Positions 52,608-61,237 of a stretch of 64,000 nt of DNA are shown here, one piece after another. The position numbers and the translations under genes are program-made. Position 1 is the first letter of the stretch, and every line of letters begins with the position of its first letter. A model generated the notes under the pieces. The model was not told the DNA's origin. It ran no database searches and saw nothing but the letters and a program-made list of their open reading frames with translations. Source of the DNA: Gemmatimonadaceae bacterium. Lineage in GTDB: Bacteria > Gemmatimonadota > Gemmatimonadetes > Gemmatimonadales > Gemmatimonadaceae. The stretch spans positions 49,071 to 113,070 of the forward strand of contig DASYSS010000002.1 in NCBI GenBank assembly GCA_036003045.1. Reading direction: 5' to 3'.

Positions 52608-53855
52608 GTGAAACAGGACACACTGGATCCCGCCCGCGCCAACGCGGACGTACTGCTGTGGCAAGCGCCTGCCCGAATCGCGATCGCGATGTTTCTTGGG
52701 TTGTTCGAGTTGCTCTTTCAACAACTCGACATCCTCGGTGGCAGCGATCTCTGGGTAGCGATCACCCTGGTCGGTTATGTCCTCGCGATCCGGCTGCTCA
52801 GCCGCCGGATGCGCGAAACCGGCACGGCCGGAAACCTCATGGTCGCCGCCACCGTCCTGGCCGACCTCGCGTTCATCTTCGGGTCGACGATCGCGTCCTC
52901 ACCTGTCGCGTATTACGAGCGAATTCTAGTTCTCTCGTTCTTCGTCCTGCATTCGGTGGAGTCGTATTTCGGCCGCACGCACGCCACGTTGACGCTTCTC
53001 GCCGTCGTGGTCGGCTACCTCGTCGCGGTGCGTGTCGGCGCGCTCATGCTCGGCACGCCGCAGGATCCGATCGAAGAGATCTGGTCGATCGCCCTGTTCA
53101 CCACGGCTGCCCTCCTGCTGATCGTGCAGTTCGGCAATATCCAGCGGCGCCTCGAGCACATCGTGGAGCTGTTCGAGTGGGCCGAAGAGGGCGACTTCAG
53201 CCGCGCCTACGACGTGAACACCAACACGAACCCCGAGTCGATCACGCGCGTGGGCCGGGCGTACAACCGGGTGCGCCTCCAGCTGGCCAGCATGGTGCTG
53301 ACCGATCCGCTCACCGGCTGTCTCAACCGTCGCGGGTTGGACCAGGTGTTGGCGCGCGAGATCGCGCGGGCCGGCCGCACCGGCCAGCAGATCTCGCTCA
53401 TCGCCGTCGACCTCGATCATTTCAAGAAAGTCAACGACACGTACGGCCACATCACCGGCGACGTCGTGCTGCGCGAGCTCGGGATGCTGCTGGGCCAGGC
53501 GGCTCGGTCGGGGGACATGGTGGCGCGCACGGGTGGCGAAGAGTTCTCGATCCTCTTGCCGCAGACAGGGCCCGAGGGCGCCTACCGCATGGCGGTTCGC
53601 ATTTGGGAGACCGTGCGAAATCACGCGTTCATGGTGAACGGAACGCGGCTCAAGCTGACGGTCAGCGTCGGCGTGGTCACTTCGCCGGGCATCGGCGGCG
53701 ACGCGGTCGCCGCGAGCCTCAAGGAGCGTGCGGACGTCACGCTCTACGCCGCCAAGCGCGGCGGGCGCGACCAGGTGCGGGAATGGGACGACGCCTTCGC
53801 GACGTCACTCACGCCGGCCCACGACGTTCCGCTGGTCTCGAACTCCGGCTCCTAA
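52608..53855 (+). CDS. Membrane-bound diguanylate cyclase (GGDEF)
   Basis: A 415-residue enzyme making cyclic di-GMP. Five or six membrane helices fill residues 22-178, then a short HAMP-like linker (QRRLEHIVELFEWAEEGDFSRAYDVN) and the GGDEF domain from about residue 230 (LTDPLTGCLNRRGLDQVLAREI). The active-site motif is GGEEF (309-313), VDLDHFKKVNDTYGH supplies metal and base contacts, and RSGD (300-303) lies five residues before it as an inhibitory I-site, so it should be active and feedback-controlled. It starts at a GTG. A TTGACA at 52435 lies in the gap upstream, but I see no matching -10 element. Confidence 0.94.
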   Translation: MKQDTLDPARANADVLLWQAPARIAIAMFLGLFELLFQQLDILGGSDLWVAITLVGYVLAIRLLSRRMRETGTAGNLMVAATVLADLAFIFGSTIASSPVAYYERILVLSFFVLHSVESYFGRTHATLTLLAVVVGYLVAVRVGALMLGTPQDPIEEIWSIALFTTAALLLIVQFGNIQRRLEHIVELFEWAEEGDFSRAYDVNTNTNPESITRVGRAYNRVRLQLASMVLTDPLTGCLNRRGLDQVLAREIARAGRTGQQISLIAVDLDHFKKVNDTYGHITGDVVLRELGMLLGQAARSGDMVARTGGEEFSILLPQTGPEGAYRMAVRIWETVRNHAFMVNGTRLKLTVSVGVVTSPGIGGDAVAASLKERADVTLYAAKRGGRDQVREWDDAFATSLTPAHDVPLVSNSGS

Positions 53856-53892
53856 GGCCTTTCGGTTGCCGGGCGGCCGATGGGCGCCCGCG

Positions 53893-53917
53893 GTCCCTCG
53901 CGCGAGGCGCGAGGGAC
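53893..53917. terminator. Perfect hairpin between convergent genes
   Basis: GTCCCTCGCG and CGCGAGGGAC form a perfect 10-bp stem with a five-base loop between the diguanylate cyclase and the HTH gene. No real T-run follows on either side, so it is a weak or Rho-assisted terminator, or a transcript end protector. Confidence 0.5.
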
Positions 53918-53928
53918 GTTCGCGCTTG

Positions 53929-54225
53929 TTAGCGGCGGGTAACGCTGACCTTGCCCGTCTTGCCCCGAGCCGGCCGAATCACGATATCGATGTCGCGGCC
54001 AAGCCGAGCGAGCATGCGAATGAGGCGCTCGGTCGAGAATCCGCGCAGTTTTCCCGTCACGACGAGGGAGATCTGCGACGGCGCGTCGCGCATGATGTAA
54101 GCGGCTTCCGTCTGCGTAAGCTGTTGATCATCGAGAATGCTCGCGATTTCCTTAGCGAGGACATTCTTGGGGATCACTGATTCGGGGACCGCCCGAGGGC
54201 GGCGCAGCGCATGAGATCTAGCCAC
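53929..54225 (-). CDS. HTH (XRE, HigA-2/HTH_37-like) antitoxin-type regulator without a toxin partner
   Basis: A 98-residue protein if started at the GTG at 54225. Residues 22-90, VIPKNVLAKEIASILDDQQLTQTEAAYIMRD, APSQISLVVTGKLRGFSTERLIRMLARLG and RDIDIVIRP, form the small XRE-type HTH found in HigA-2-like antitoxins and related regulators. The C-terminus is basic (ARGKTGKVSVTRR). The frame is open to 54426, but the extra residues look non-coding. HigB-type toxins normally lie directly upstream; none is there. It could be an orphan antitoxin or a plain regulator. The DNA upstream is richer in A and T than its surroundings. Confidence 0.72.
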   Translation of the reverse strand: MARSHALRRPRAVPESVIPKNVLAKEIASILDDQQLTQTEAAYIMRDAPSQISLVVTGKLRGFSTERLIRMLARLGRDIDIVIRPARGKTGKVSVTRR

Positions 54226-54330
54226 GGTTCGTTGGGTCAGAGGAGGATGTGCGGCAACATTAGAGCGCTTTAATCTTAGCGAAACCTGTGCCGTAGGAAA
54301 AGGTGAAGTTCTCAATTTTTCTGAACACAC

Positions 54331-54351
54331 TTGGACGTTCTTTGTGTCCAA
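54331..54351. promoter_or_regulatory. Inverted repeat TTGGAC-N9-GTCCAA, candidate operator
   Basis: Perfect 6-bp arms with a nine-base spacer lie in the A+T-rich gap between the HTH gene and the Ser/Thr kinase gene. The spacing suits a dimeric HTH regulator. Location is the only support for a role. Confidence 0.35.
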
Positions 54352-54461
54352 TTCGTATTTCCATGCCAGGGACCTTCGAACCCGCGTAGTACGAATCGAA
54401 ATATCAAAACGCTTGGCCATGAACACGCGAACGATTGCGTGATCGACTTTCTGAGAACTGG

Positions 54462-56192
54462 ATGACCGACTTCGCGGAACAACTACAAGCGGCGCTTGGC
54501 ACCGGCTACCAGCTCGACTCGGAGCTCACCGGCGGCGGGATGAGCCGTGTATTCGTCGCGATCGATCGCGCCCTCGGCCGTAAGGTCGTCGTGAAGGTGC
54601 TTCCGCCCGACCTCGCCGCCGGCGTCAATCGTGAGCGATTCCGCCGCGAGATACAAGTCGCGGCCCAACTCCAGCATCCTCACATCGTGCCGCTGTTGTC
54701 GGCCGGCGAGCAGGGCGATCTCCTGTGGTACACGATGCCCTTCATCGACGGTGAATCGCTGCGCACGGCGCTCGAGCGAAACAAACCGTTCGGTGTGCGC
54801 GAGGTCACACGAATCATTCACGACGTCGTCGACGCGCTCGCGTTCGCGCACGCCCGCGGCGTCATCCATCGCGACATCAAGCCGGGGAACATCCTGCGCC
54901 AAGGTGCCCACGCGCTCGTCACCGACTTCGGCGTCGCGAAAGCGCTGAGCGCGGCGCTGCCGATCAGCGGCGTCACCACGGCCGGGATCGCGATCGGAAC
55001 GCCCGCCTACATGGCGCCCGAACAGCTCGCCGGCGACGCGGCCGCGGATCACCGCATCGACATCTACGCGGTCGGCCTCCTCGCGTACGAACTGTTGACA
55101 GGATCATCGCCGTTCACCGGGCCATCGCCGCGCGAAACGCTCGCGGCGCAACTGACGCGAGACCCGAAGCCGCTTCACGAAGTGTCGCCGGAGGTTCCAA
55201 GATCTCTCTCGTCGCTCGTCATGCGTTGTCTCGCGAAAGATCCGGCAGGCCGCCCTCAGCACGCCGAGGACATTCTTCACGAGCTGGACGCGATGACGAT
55301 GCCGCTCGGCGTCACACCGCAGTCCGGCGGTGTCGAGCCGAAACCTCGACGCCGAACGGCGACGATCGTGTTGGCGACCGTCGCGCCGCTTGTCGTCATC
55401 GCCGCGCTGTACGCGCTCTCGCGCCGCGGATCGGCGCCCGGCGCGAAACCCGACTCGGCCGCCCCGGCGCTGACGGCGGTCAAGCCCGCTCTCCCGACAC
55501 CGACACCGCCGGTCGCTCCCACGCAGTCCGGCGGCGCACCCGCCGCGACGTCCGCGCCCGCGGCTGCCGGGCCAACGGCGAAGGCTCAGCTGCCCAAGCC
55601 CGTCATCACGCACGACGATTCCGTTCGCATCGCCGAGGCGGTCCGCAAGCGGCTCGCGGCGGCGAAGACGCGCGATTCGATCACGCAGGCGCGCATCCAA
55701 GCGGAGACCGAGCGCAAGATGATGGACTCGATCATCGCCGCGAACGGGGGCACACCGTCGACGTCCGCCGGTCCGAGGCGACTGATCATCACCGAGCCGC
55801 CGCCGATACGCCAATGGCCCGAGGCGACTCTCCTTGGCCGCGCCGTCGCCGACAGCCTGCGGCGCATGCTGCGGCCCCGCTCGAGGCAATACACGATCGT
55901 CGACGCCGATTCCGTTCGACTCGCGCTGTCGACGACGCGCGATCTCGGCGAGCTGACGAAGAATCTCTCGAGCGACCTCGTCGTCTCCGTTCGGATCACC
56001 GCTCTGCCGCACGACTCGGCGTTCCTCTATTTCCAGGTCAGCGACCTTGGCGCGATCTCATCCTACCGGAACCGCGCCGCGACGTCCCGCCCCGGACCGA
56101 AGAACGAAGTGCTGAGCAATCTCGATCAGCTGCTGCTCAGCGTCCTGACGTTCCTCGACGAGATGAGCCGCGCCCCACGCCGCGGGAGTTGA
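54462..56192 (+). CDS. Membrane Ser/Thr protein kinase with extracytoplasmic TolB/FlgO-like domain
   Basis: A 576-residue Hanks-type kinase. Gly loop LTGGGMSRVFVAID, the ATP-binding Lys45, catalytic VIHRDIKPGNIL (HRD at 136-138), DFG at 155-157, and GTPAYMAPEQ are all intact, so it should be active. One membrane helix lies at about residues 300-319. Outside, a Pro/Ala/Thr-rich linker and a coiled coil (RIAEAVRKRLAAAKTRDSITQARIQ) lead to a domain of about 140 residues (RRLIITEPPPIRQWPEATLLGRAVADSLRRML) that resembles the TolB-N/FlgO-type fold. The ATG at 54462 is preferred over a start at 54435. The signal sensed is unknown. Confidence 0.93.
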   Translation: MTDFAEQLQAALGTGYQLDSELTGGGMSRVFVAIDRALGRKVVVKVLPPDLAAGVNRERFRREIQVAAQLQHPHIVPLLSAGEQGDLLWYTMPFIDGESLRTALERNKPFGVREVTRIIHDVVDALAFAHARGVIHRDIKPGNILRQGAHALVTDFGVAKALSAALPISGVTTAGIAIGTPAYMAPEQLAGDAAADHRIDIYAVGLLAYELLTGSSPFTGPSPRETLAAQLTRDPKPLHEVSPEVPRSLSSLVMRCLAKDPAGRPQHAEDILHELDAMTMPLGVTPQSGGVEPKPRRRTATIVLATVAPLVVIAALYALSRRGSAPGAKPDSAAPALTAVKPALPTPTPPVAPTQSGGAPAATSAPAAAGPTAKAQLPKPVITHDDSVRIAEAVRKRLAAAKTRDSITQARIQAETERKMMDSIIAANGGTPSTSAGPRRLIITEPPPIRQWPEATLLGRAVADSLRRMLRPRSRQYTIVDADSVRLALSTTRDLGELTKNLSSDLVVSVRITALPHDSAFLYFQVSDLGAISSYRNRAATSRPGPKNEVLSNLDQLLLSVLTFLDEMSRAPRRGS

Positions 56193-56204
56193 TCGGAGGA
56201 GCGC

Positions 56205-57215
56205 TCAGCGCGCGCTGAGGATCGGGATGACGCGGCGGTGGCCTTCGTTGTCGGAGATGTTGAGCAGGCCGACCTGCACGCCGTGGAGCTCCCGCGCGTA
56301 GTTGATCAAGCCGATCGTCAACCCGTGCTGTGCGCCGCGGATGTTCGTCACCGAGCTGACCGCCGCGCCGTCGAAGCGACCCGATTCCTCGATCTTGAAA
56401 TAGAGTCCGCTCAGCACGATCGCGTGCGCGTTCAACGTTCCCGCGGCGATCGGCGTGAGCACGACGCCGCTGATCGCCGGCGCGCCGACGCCGATGCCGC
56501 CGATGCTCAATCCTTTCAGGCGGCCGCCCGCACCGACTCCGATACCGCCGATCATGAGCCCCGTCGCGTCGCCACCCACGCCGACGCCGACGCCGCCAAC
56601 ACCGATGCCTTTGAAGTCAGCGCCACCGCCGACGCCGATACCGCCGATCGCCAGGCCGGAGAGCCGGCCCCCCGCGCCGACGCCGATGCCGCCGATCGTG
56701 ATCCCGCTCACGTCGCCACCGCCGCCGACCCCAATCCCGCCGATTTGCAAACCTCGAATGCGTCCACCGGTTCCGACGCCGATGCCGCCGATCGTAATTC
56801 CTTCGGCGCTCCCGCCGGTGCCGACACCGATGCCGCCGAGCATGATGCCGTGCAGATCACCGCCCGCGCCGAGACCAATTCCGCCAATGCCGAGGCCTGA
56901 GATCGAATTGTCGGCGCTGAGGCCGAAGACACCGACGCCCAACCCGTGGATCTGATTCGCGCCGGTGACCGGCAGTCCGAGCGCCACGCCGTTGACTACG
57001 CCCCGGATCGGCTTGTAGGGACTCCAGATCGTGACGTTCGCGCCAGTCACTTTCTCCAAGCGAGCGTCGCGAAAGTTGAGACGCAGTCCGGTCATGACAG
57101 GCTTGTCGCCGATTGCCAGTCCGACGTCGTGCAGCGTGAGGTCGAGGACCTGGGCCTTGAGCGATGGCGCGCCGGCCAGTACGAGCGCGGGAACAACGAC
57201 GCGAAGCGTTTTCAT
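56205..57215 (-). CDS. Exported Gly-rich 16-residue repeat protein, LA_2272-like beta-solenoid
   Basis: 336 residues: a signal peptide (VVVPALVLAGAPSLKAQ), an N-terminal region of about 65 residues, then ten tandem 16-residue repeats at about residues 91-250 with consensus G-L-x-I-G-G-I-G-V-G-x-G-G-x-x-x. The C-terminal part (HGLTIGLINYARELHGVQVGLLNI) is typical of LA_2272-type surface repeat proteins. Regular Ile/Val at alternating places suggests a beta-solenoid. I know no function; related proteins are thought to be surface-exposed or outer-membrane-linked. It is convergent with the kinase gene 12 bp away and divergent from the M28 peptidase. Confidence 0.85.
   Translation of the reverse strand: MKTLRVVVPALVLAGAPSLKAQVLDLTLHDVGLAIGDKPVMTGLRLNFRDARLEKVTGANVTIWSPYKPIRGVVNGVALGLPVTGANQIHGLGVGVFGLSADNSISGLGIGGIGLGAGGDLHGIMLGGIGVGTGGSAEGITIGGIGVGTGGRIRGLQIGGIGVGGGGDVSGITIGGIGVGAGGRLSGLAIGGIGVGGGADFKGIGVGGVGVGVGGDATGLMIGGIGVGAGGRLKGLSIGGIGVGAPAISGVVLTPIAAGTLNAHAIVLSGLYFKIEESGRFDGAAVSSVTNIRGAQHGLTIGLINYARELHGVQVGLLNISDNEGHRRVIPILSAR
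56466..56945 (-). repeat. Ten degenerate 48-bp coding repeats
   Basis: The repeats in the 16-residue solenoid gene are in register at 48 bp, and the DNA has drifted more than the protein. Eight central units share GG-I-GVG-GG. A read or assembly error here would most likely change the copy number by whole units. Confidence 0.9.
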
Positions 57216-57374
57216 GTGGGATGGGAGAGTCGCCGTGAAAGATCGGCGATGGGCGGGAGATGCGCTGCCCTGATTACGCCCACATGGTTGTAAGGTTTCA
57301 GGGCGTGGGCGGCCGAATGGCTTGCTCGCCCTCTTCGCGCGACGCGATCTTGCGACACTCCGACGCGACTCTCA

Positions 57375-58625
57375 ATGCAAATTCACCGACCGTTGACGCG
57401 AATTGGCGGCGTCGTCGCCGCGATCGCGCTCGTACTTGCCGCGTGCGCGCATCCGTCAGGTGCGCCGGCTCCCGAAAACACCAGTCTCGCCGCGACCTCC
57501 GCGGGAGCGTCCGTCGTCACGTCGGCCGCGATCACCGCGCGCGACCTCGAGATGCGTCTCACGGCGTTCGCGCACGACACGATGATGGGGCGCGAGGCCG
57601 GCACGATCTGGAACGTCAAGGCGACCGACTACGTCGCGGCGCAATTCCAGCAGCTCGGACTTCGTCCGGCGGGCGAAAACGGCGGCTACTTCCAGACGGT
57701 GCCGAACATTCGCGTCCGCGACTCGGTGACACCGCGCGGCCCGGCTCGCAACGTGATCGCCGTCATTCCGGGAAGCGACCCGGCGTTGCGCGGCGAGTAC
57801 GTGTCGATCAGCGGCCACAATGATCACGTCGGGTTCAACCGCCGCCCCGTCGACCACGATTCGATCCGCGCGTATCTCCAGATCATCCGCCCGATGGGCG
57901 CGGACAGCCGACCGCACGACCCGTCGTCAGAAGAAGCCGCGCAGATTCGCACCATACTCGACTCGTTGCGCCGGCTTCACACACCGCGATTGGATTCGGT
58001 ATACAACGGCGCCGACGACGACGGGAGCGGAACGGTCGGCCTGTTGGAGATCGCCGAGGCGTTCGCCAAGAGCGGCGCCCGTCCGCGCCGGTCGATCCTG
58101 CTCGTGTCGCACACCGCGGAAGAAAAAGGCTTGTTCGGATCGGCGTGGTACACCGATCACGCCACGGTGCCGATCGACTCGATCGTCGCCGAATTCGACA
58201 TCGACATGATCGGCCGCGGCGCGTCGTCGGACCTCCCCGCCGGCGGACCGACCTATCTCGAGGTCGTCGGTCTGCGCCGTTTGTCGAAGGAATTCGGCGA
58301 TTGGGTCGAGGCGGCGAACGCGAAGGAGCCGAAGCCGTTCGTGTTCAACTACGAGTACGACGTCCCCGGCCACCCGCTGCAGTACTACTGCCGCGCGGAT
58401 CACTACAGCTATGCGCGCTACGGCATTCCGAGCGTCTCGTTCTCGCGCGGCGAGCATCGCGACTATCACCAGGTGACCGACGAAGCGCAGTACATCGACT
58501 ATCCCGATTACGCGCGGCTCGTGCGGATGGTGTTCGACGCGGCTTTGTCCGTGGCGAATGCGGACCACGCGCCTCGGCTCGACGCGCCGAAGCCAACCAA
58601 TCCGCACGTGCTCTGCCGCCAGTAG
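57375..58625 (+). CDS. M28-family zinc peptidase lipoprotein
   Basis: 416 residues, with a lipoprotein signal ending VLAACAHPS. The peptidase domain has all expected zinc ligands: SGHNDHVGF, NGADDDGSGTVGLLEIAEAF, the catalytic Glu in SHTAEEKGLFGS, FDIDMIGRG, and the final His in SRGEHRDYHQVTDE. An insert of about 45 residues (VDHDSIRAYLQIIRPMGADSRPHD) sits after the first His. It would release N-terminal residues from peptides in the periplasm or at the outer membrane. The next gene starts on the last base of its stop codon. Confidence 0.94.
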   Translation: MQIHRPLTRIGGVVAAIALVLAACAHPSGAPAPENTSLAATSAGASVVTSAAITARDLEMRLTAFAHDTMMGREAGTIWNVKATDYVAAQFQQLGLRPAGENGGYFQTVPNIRVRDSVTPRGPARNVIAVIPGSDPALRGEYVSISGHNDHVGFNRRPVDHDSIRAYLQIIRPMGADSRPHDPSSEEAAQIRTILDSLRRLHTPRLDSVYNGADDDGSGTVGLLEIAEAFAKSGARPRRSILLVSHTAEEKGLFGSAWYTDHATVPIDSIVAEFDIDMIGRGASSDLPAGGPTYLEVVGLRRLSKEFGDWVEAANAKEPKPFVFNYEYDVPGHPLQYYCRADHYSYARYGIPSVSFSRGEHRDYHQVTDEAQYIDYPDYARLVRMVFDAALSVANADHAPRLDAPKPTNPHVLCRQ

Positions 58626-59497
58626 TGAACGTGGGGCACTGTGTCGCGCTCGCAACGTACGACGGCGCGCCCGATCTTGCGCCCGACGACCTGTTGCTCG
58701 CCGACGCGCTGGAGCGGGTAGGGATTCGCCCCGCCGCCGCTGTCTGGTCGGATCCGTCCGCCGATTGGCGCGCCTTCGACGCCGTGGTCATTCGGTCGTG
58801 CTGGGACTATCACCGGCGCCACGGCGAGTTCGTGACGTGGCTCGACGCGCTCGACACCGCGGGCAAGCCGGTGTGGAACGCGACGCCGACGGTGCGTTGG
58901 AACTCCGACAAGCGATACCTCATCGACCTCGCGGCGCGCGGCGTGGGGACTGTACCGACTCGTGTCGTCGAGCGCGGATCGCACGCCGCTCCAGGCGACG
59001 TCGCACGCGCCGAGGGCTGGACGCGCTTCGTCGTGAAGCCGGCGATCTCTGCGAGCGCCTACGAGACACACGCCCTCGAGCTTCCGCTCGGCGCCCACGA
59101 TCGCGCAGCGGTCGAGCGTGTCGTGGCGCACGGCGACGTGCTCGTCCAGCCGTTTCTCGACGAAGTCACCAGCGACGGCGAGCTCTCGTTGATCTTCTTC
59201 GACGGTGTGTTCAGCCACGCCGCGATCAAACGGTCGCGCCATGGCGATTTCCGAGTGCAGACGGAGCACGGCGGCACCGTGGCTCCCGTCGACGTGGCGC
59301 CGGCGATCATCGAGCGGGCCAGTCGCTCGCTCGAGGCGCTCGATGAGTTGCCGCTCTACGCGCGCGTGGACGGAGTCGGCGACGAGCGTTCGTTCAGGTT
59401 GATGGAGCTCGAGCTCATCGAGCCGAACGTGTTTCTCGCCGCGTCGGCGGGCGCGGCCGATCGCTTCGCGGCGGCGATCGCGCGCCGACTCGGATAG
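58625..59497 (+). CDS. ATP-grasp enzyme, DcsG-like
   Basis: A 290-residue ATP-grasp protein. CVALATYDGAPDLAPDDLLLADALERVGI and VVIRSCWDYHRRHGEFVTWLDAL are the N-terminal blocks seen in DcsG (cycloserine-forming) and relatives. PTVRWNSDKRYLIDLAARGVGTVPT links to the ATP domain: RFVVKPAISASAYETH, VLVQPFLDEVTSDGELSLIFFDGVFSHAAIKR, and the Mg2+ site FRLMELELIEPNVFL. It forms an amide or ester through an acyl-phosphate; DcsG itself makes an internal bond in cycloserine, but most relatives have no known product. The GTG at 58625 overlaps the peptidase stop; GTG at 58631 is possible. Confidence 0.88.
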   Translation: MNVGHCVALATYDGAPDLAPDDLLLADALERVGIRPAAAVWSDPSADWRAFDAVVIRSCWDYHRRHGEFVTWLDALDTAGKPVWNATPTVRWNSDKRYLIDLAARGVGTVPTRVVERGSHAAPGDVARAEGWTRFVVKPAISASAYETHALELPLGAHDRAAVERVVAHGDVLVQPFLDEVTSDGELSLIFFDGVFSHAAIKRSRHGDFRVQTEHGGTVAPVDVAPAIIERASRSLEALDELPLYARVDGVGDERSFRLMELELIEPNVFLAASAGAADRFAAAIARRLG

Positions 59498-59772
59498 TCG
59501 GTGGGCTCGCGGTCAAGCGAGCTCACCCGTGGCGGCGCGCTGCTCGCCGGACACAACTGGCCATCGTATGTTGTTGCCGCCGCGCCGACGCGGTCGCATC
59601 GCGACCACCCGCGCGATCGCGCGATTTGCATTCGTGATCCATTCGTGATTCGAGTTCTCGATCATGAAGTGCGCTTCCGCCGCGTGACGTCGGCGGAGAC
59701 TGCGCAGCAATGTTCTGGCGGCGACGACGCCGAGATTACCTGGGGGGCACTACCCTTGAGGAGTATTTCCTC

Positions 59773-61233
59773 ATGTCGAGACTCGACTCCGCGCTCTCGC
59801 TGTTCGCTGCAGCCGCGGTTCTGACCACGACGCTCGCCGGTTGTCGCGACGCGACCATGCCAACCCGGCCGTTGGCGCCGAGGGCTCCGTCGAGGACCGA
59901 GCTCCCGGCGTCGCCCGTGGTGAACTCGCTCGGTGACCCAGGCCCAGGAAGTTGTTCGGATTCCGAATGCACGCTCCGCGGCGCGATTGCGTTCGCGAGT
60001 ACGGGGGCAACGATCACGTTCAACGTGACGGGAACGATCGTTCTTGCTCAGGGAGAGCTTCTGATCGACAAAGACCTGACGATCGCCGGCCCGGGCGCCT
60101 CCCAGCTTCAAGTGGACGGGGCAAATAGCTCGCGTGAGTTCGAAATCGCCGCCGGCGCGACGGTGAGCATCTCCGGCGTGACCCTGCAGAACGGAAGCGT
60201 GCCCGACCCCACCGCCCCCTTCGGCGCCGGAATCCGCAACTTCGGAACGTTGACCCTCACGAACAGCGTCGTCTCGCACAACGGCACCACCGGCGAAGGC
60301 GGCGGGATCCACAACACCGGAGGCGTTCTCACCATCGTCGGGAGCACCATCAGCGCGAACTTCGCCGGGAACGGCGGCGGCATCATGAACGCGCATGGCA
60401 CTGCCTTCATTACAAACAGCACCATATCCGGCAACTTCGGCGGTTTGGGCGGCGGGATGCAGAACGCCGGCTTGATGAGGATCATCAACAGCACAATTGC
60501 CGGTAATAGTGTGGGGAACCAGGGCGGACAAGGCAGCGGTATCGCCAACACGGGCGAGACCGTGATGATCAACACGATCGTCGCGAACGATCCGGCCGGC
60601 GGCAATTGCTTTCAGCCCATCACGACCGACGGCGGCTTCAACATCGAAGACGGCACGACGTGTGGATTCACGGCGGTCACGTCACACTCGAACGCCAATC
60701 CCGGACTCGATCCGGCCGGCCTGCTGAGCAACGGTGGACCGACGCCGACGATCGGGCTGTTGCTCGGCGGGCTGGCCGTGGATCTCATCCCCCCTGGCGT
60801 CAACGGGTGCGGTACGACCATCGCGATCGACCAACGCGGCGTGGCACGTCCGTTCGGAAGCGGATGCGACATCGGCGCCTACGAGCTCGACTTCAAGGGT
60901 TTTTTGCCGCCGATCAACAACGTGAGGACGACGCCGATCCATCCGGGCAAGGGCGTCCCGATTCAATTCATCCTCGGCGGCGATCACGGCCTCGCGATTT
61001 TCGCGAGCGGATCGCCGAGCTCGGCGCAAATCGCGTGTCCGCTTTCCGATGGCTCGGGTGACGACGTGCCGACAGTCACCGCCGGCAACAGCCAACTGTC
61101 GTACGATCCGAGCACCGACACCTACACCTACGTGTGGAAGACCGACAAGGCGTGGGCGGGAACGTGCCGGCGACTGTTCGTGACGTTCGCCGACGGCAGC
61201 GTGCACAGGGCCGATTTCTCCTTCGATCGCTGA
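59773..61233 (+). CDS. Right-handed beta-helix lipoprotein with C-terminal PxKF-like domain
   Basis: 486 residues, starting at the ATG after GAGGAG. The lipoprotein signal ends TTLAGCRD. About 70 residues later a pectate-lyase-like parallel beta-helix begins (CTLRGAIAFASTGATITFNVTGTIVLAQGELLIDKDLTIAGPG), with coil motifs such as NSTISGNFGGLGGGMQNAG and NSTIAGNSVGNQGG. It ends in a choice-of-anchor Q-like block (DQRGVARPFGSGCDIGAYE). A final domain of about 100 residues (INNVRTTPIHPGKGVPIQFILGGDHGLAIF) matches PxKF-type Ig-like modules. It is likely surface-exposed and glycan- or adhesion-related; no catalytic residues can be named. Confidence 0.87.
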   Translation: MSRLDSALSLFAAAAVLTTTLAGCRDATMPTRPLAPRAPSRTELPASPVVNSLGDPGPGSCSDSECTLRGAIAFASTGATITFNVTGTIVLAQGELLIDKDLTIAGPGASQLQVDGANSSREFEIAAGATVSISGVTLQNGSVPDPTAPFGAGIRNFGTLTLTNSVVSHNGTTGEGGGIHNTGGVLTIVGSTISANFAGNGGGIMNAHGTAFITNSTISGNFGGLGGGMQNAGLMRIINSTIAGNSVGNQGGQGSGIANTGETVMINTIVANDPAGGNCFQPITTDGGFNIEDGTTCGFTAVTSHSNANPGLDPAGLLSNGGPTPTIGLLLGGLAVDLIPPGVNGCGTTIAIDQRGVARPFGSGCDIGAYELDFKGFLPPINNVRTTPIHPGKGVPIQFILGGDHGLAIFASGSPSSAQIACPLSDGSGDDVPTVTAGNSQLSYDPSTDTYTYVWKTDKAWAGTCRRLFVTFADGSVHRADFSFDR

Positions 61234-61237
61234 CGTC

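Noticed and set aside
54226..54426. N-terminal extension of the HTH protein to 54426
   Set aside because: Residues there show no family likeness, DNA composition changes, and the domain is complete from the GTG at 54225.
59498..59772. Possible gene or RNA in the gap before the beta-helix lipoprotein
   Set aside because: Only a short direct repeat (CATTCGTGAT, twice, near 59629 and 59641) is seen; no stable stem or coding pattern.
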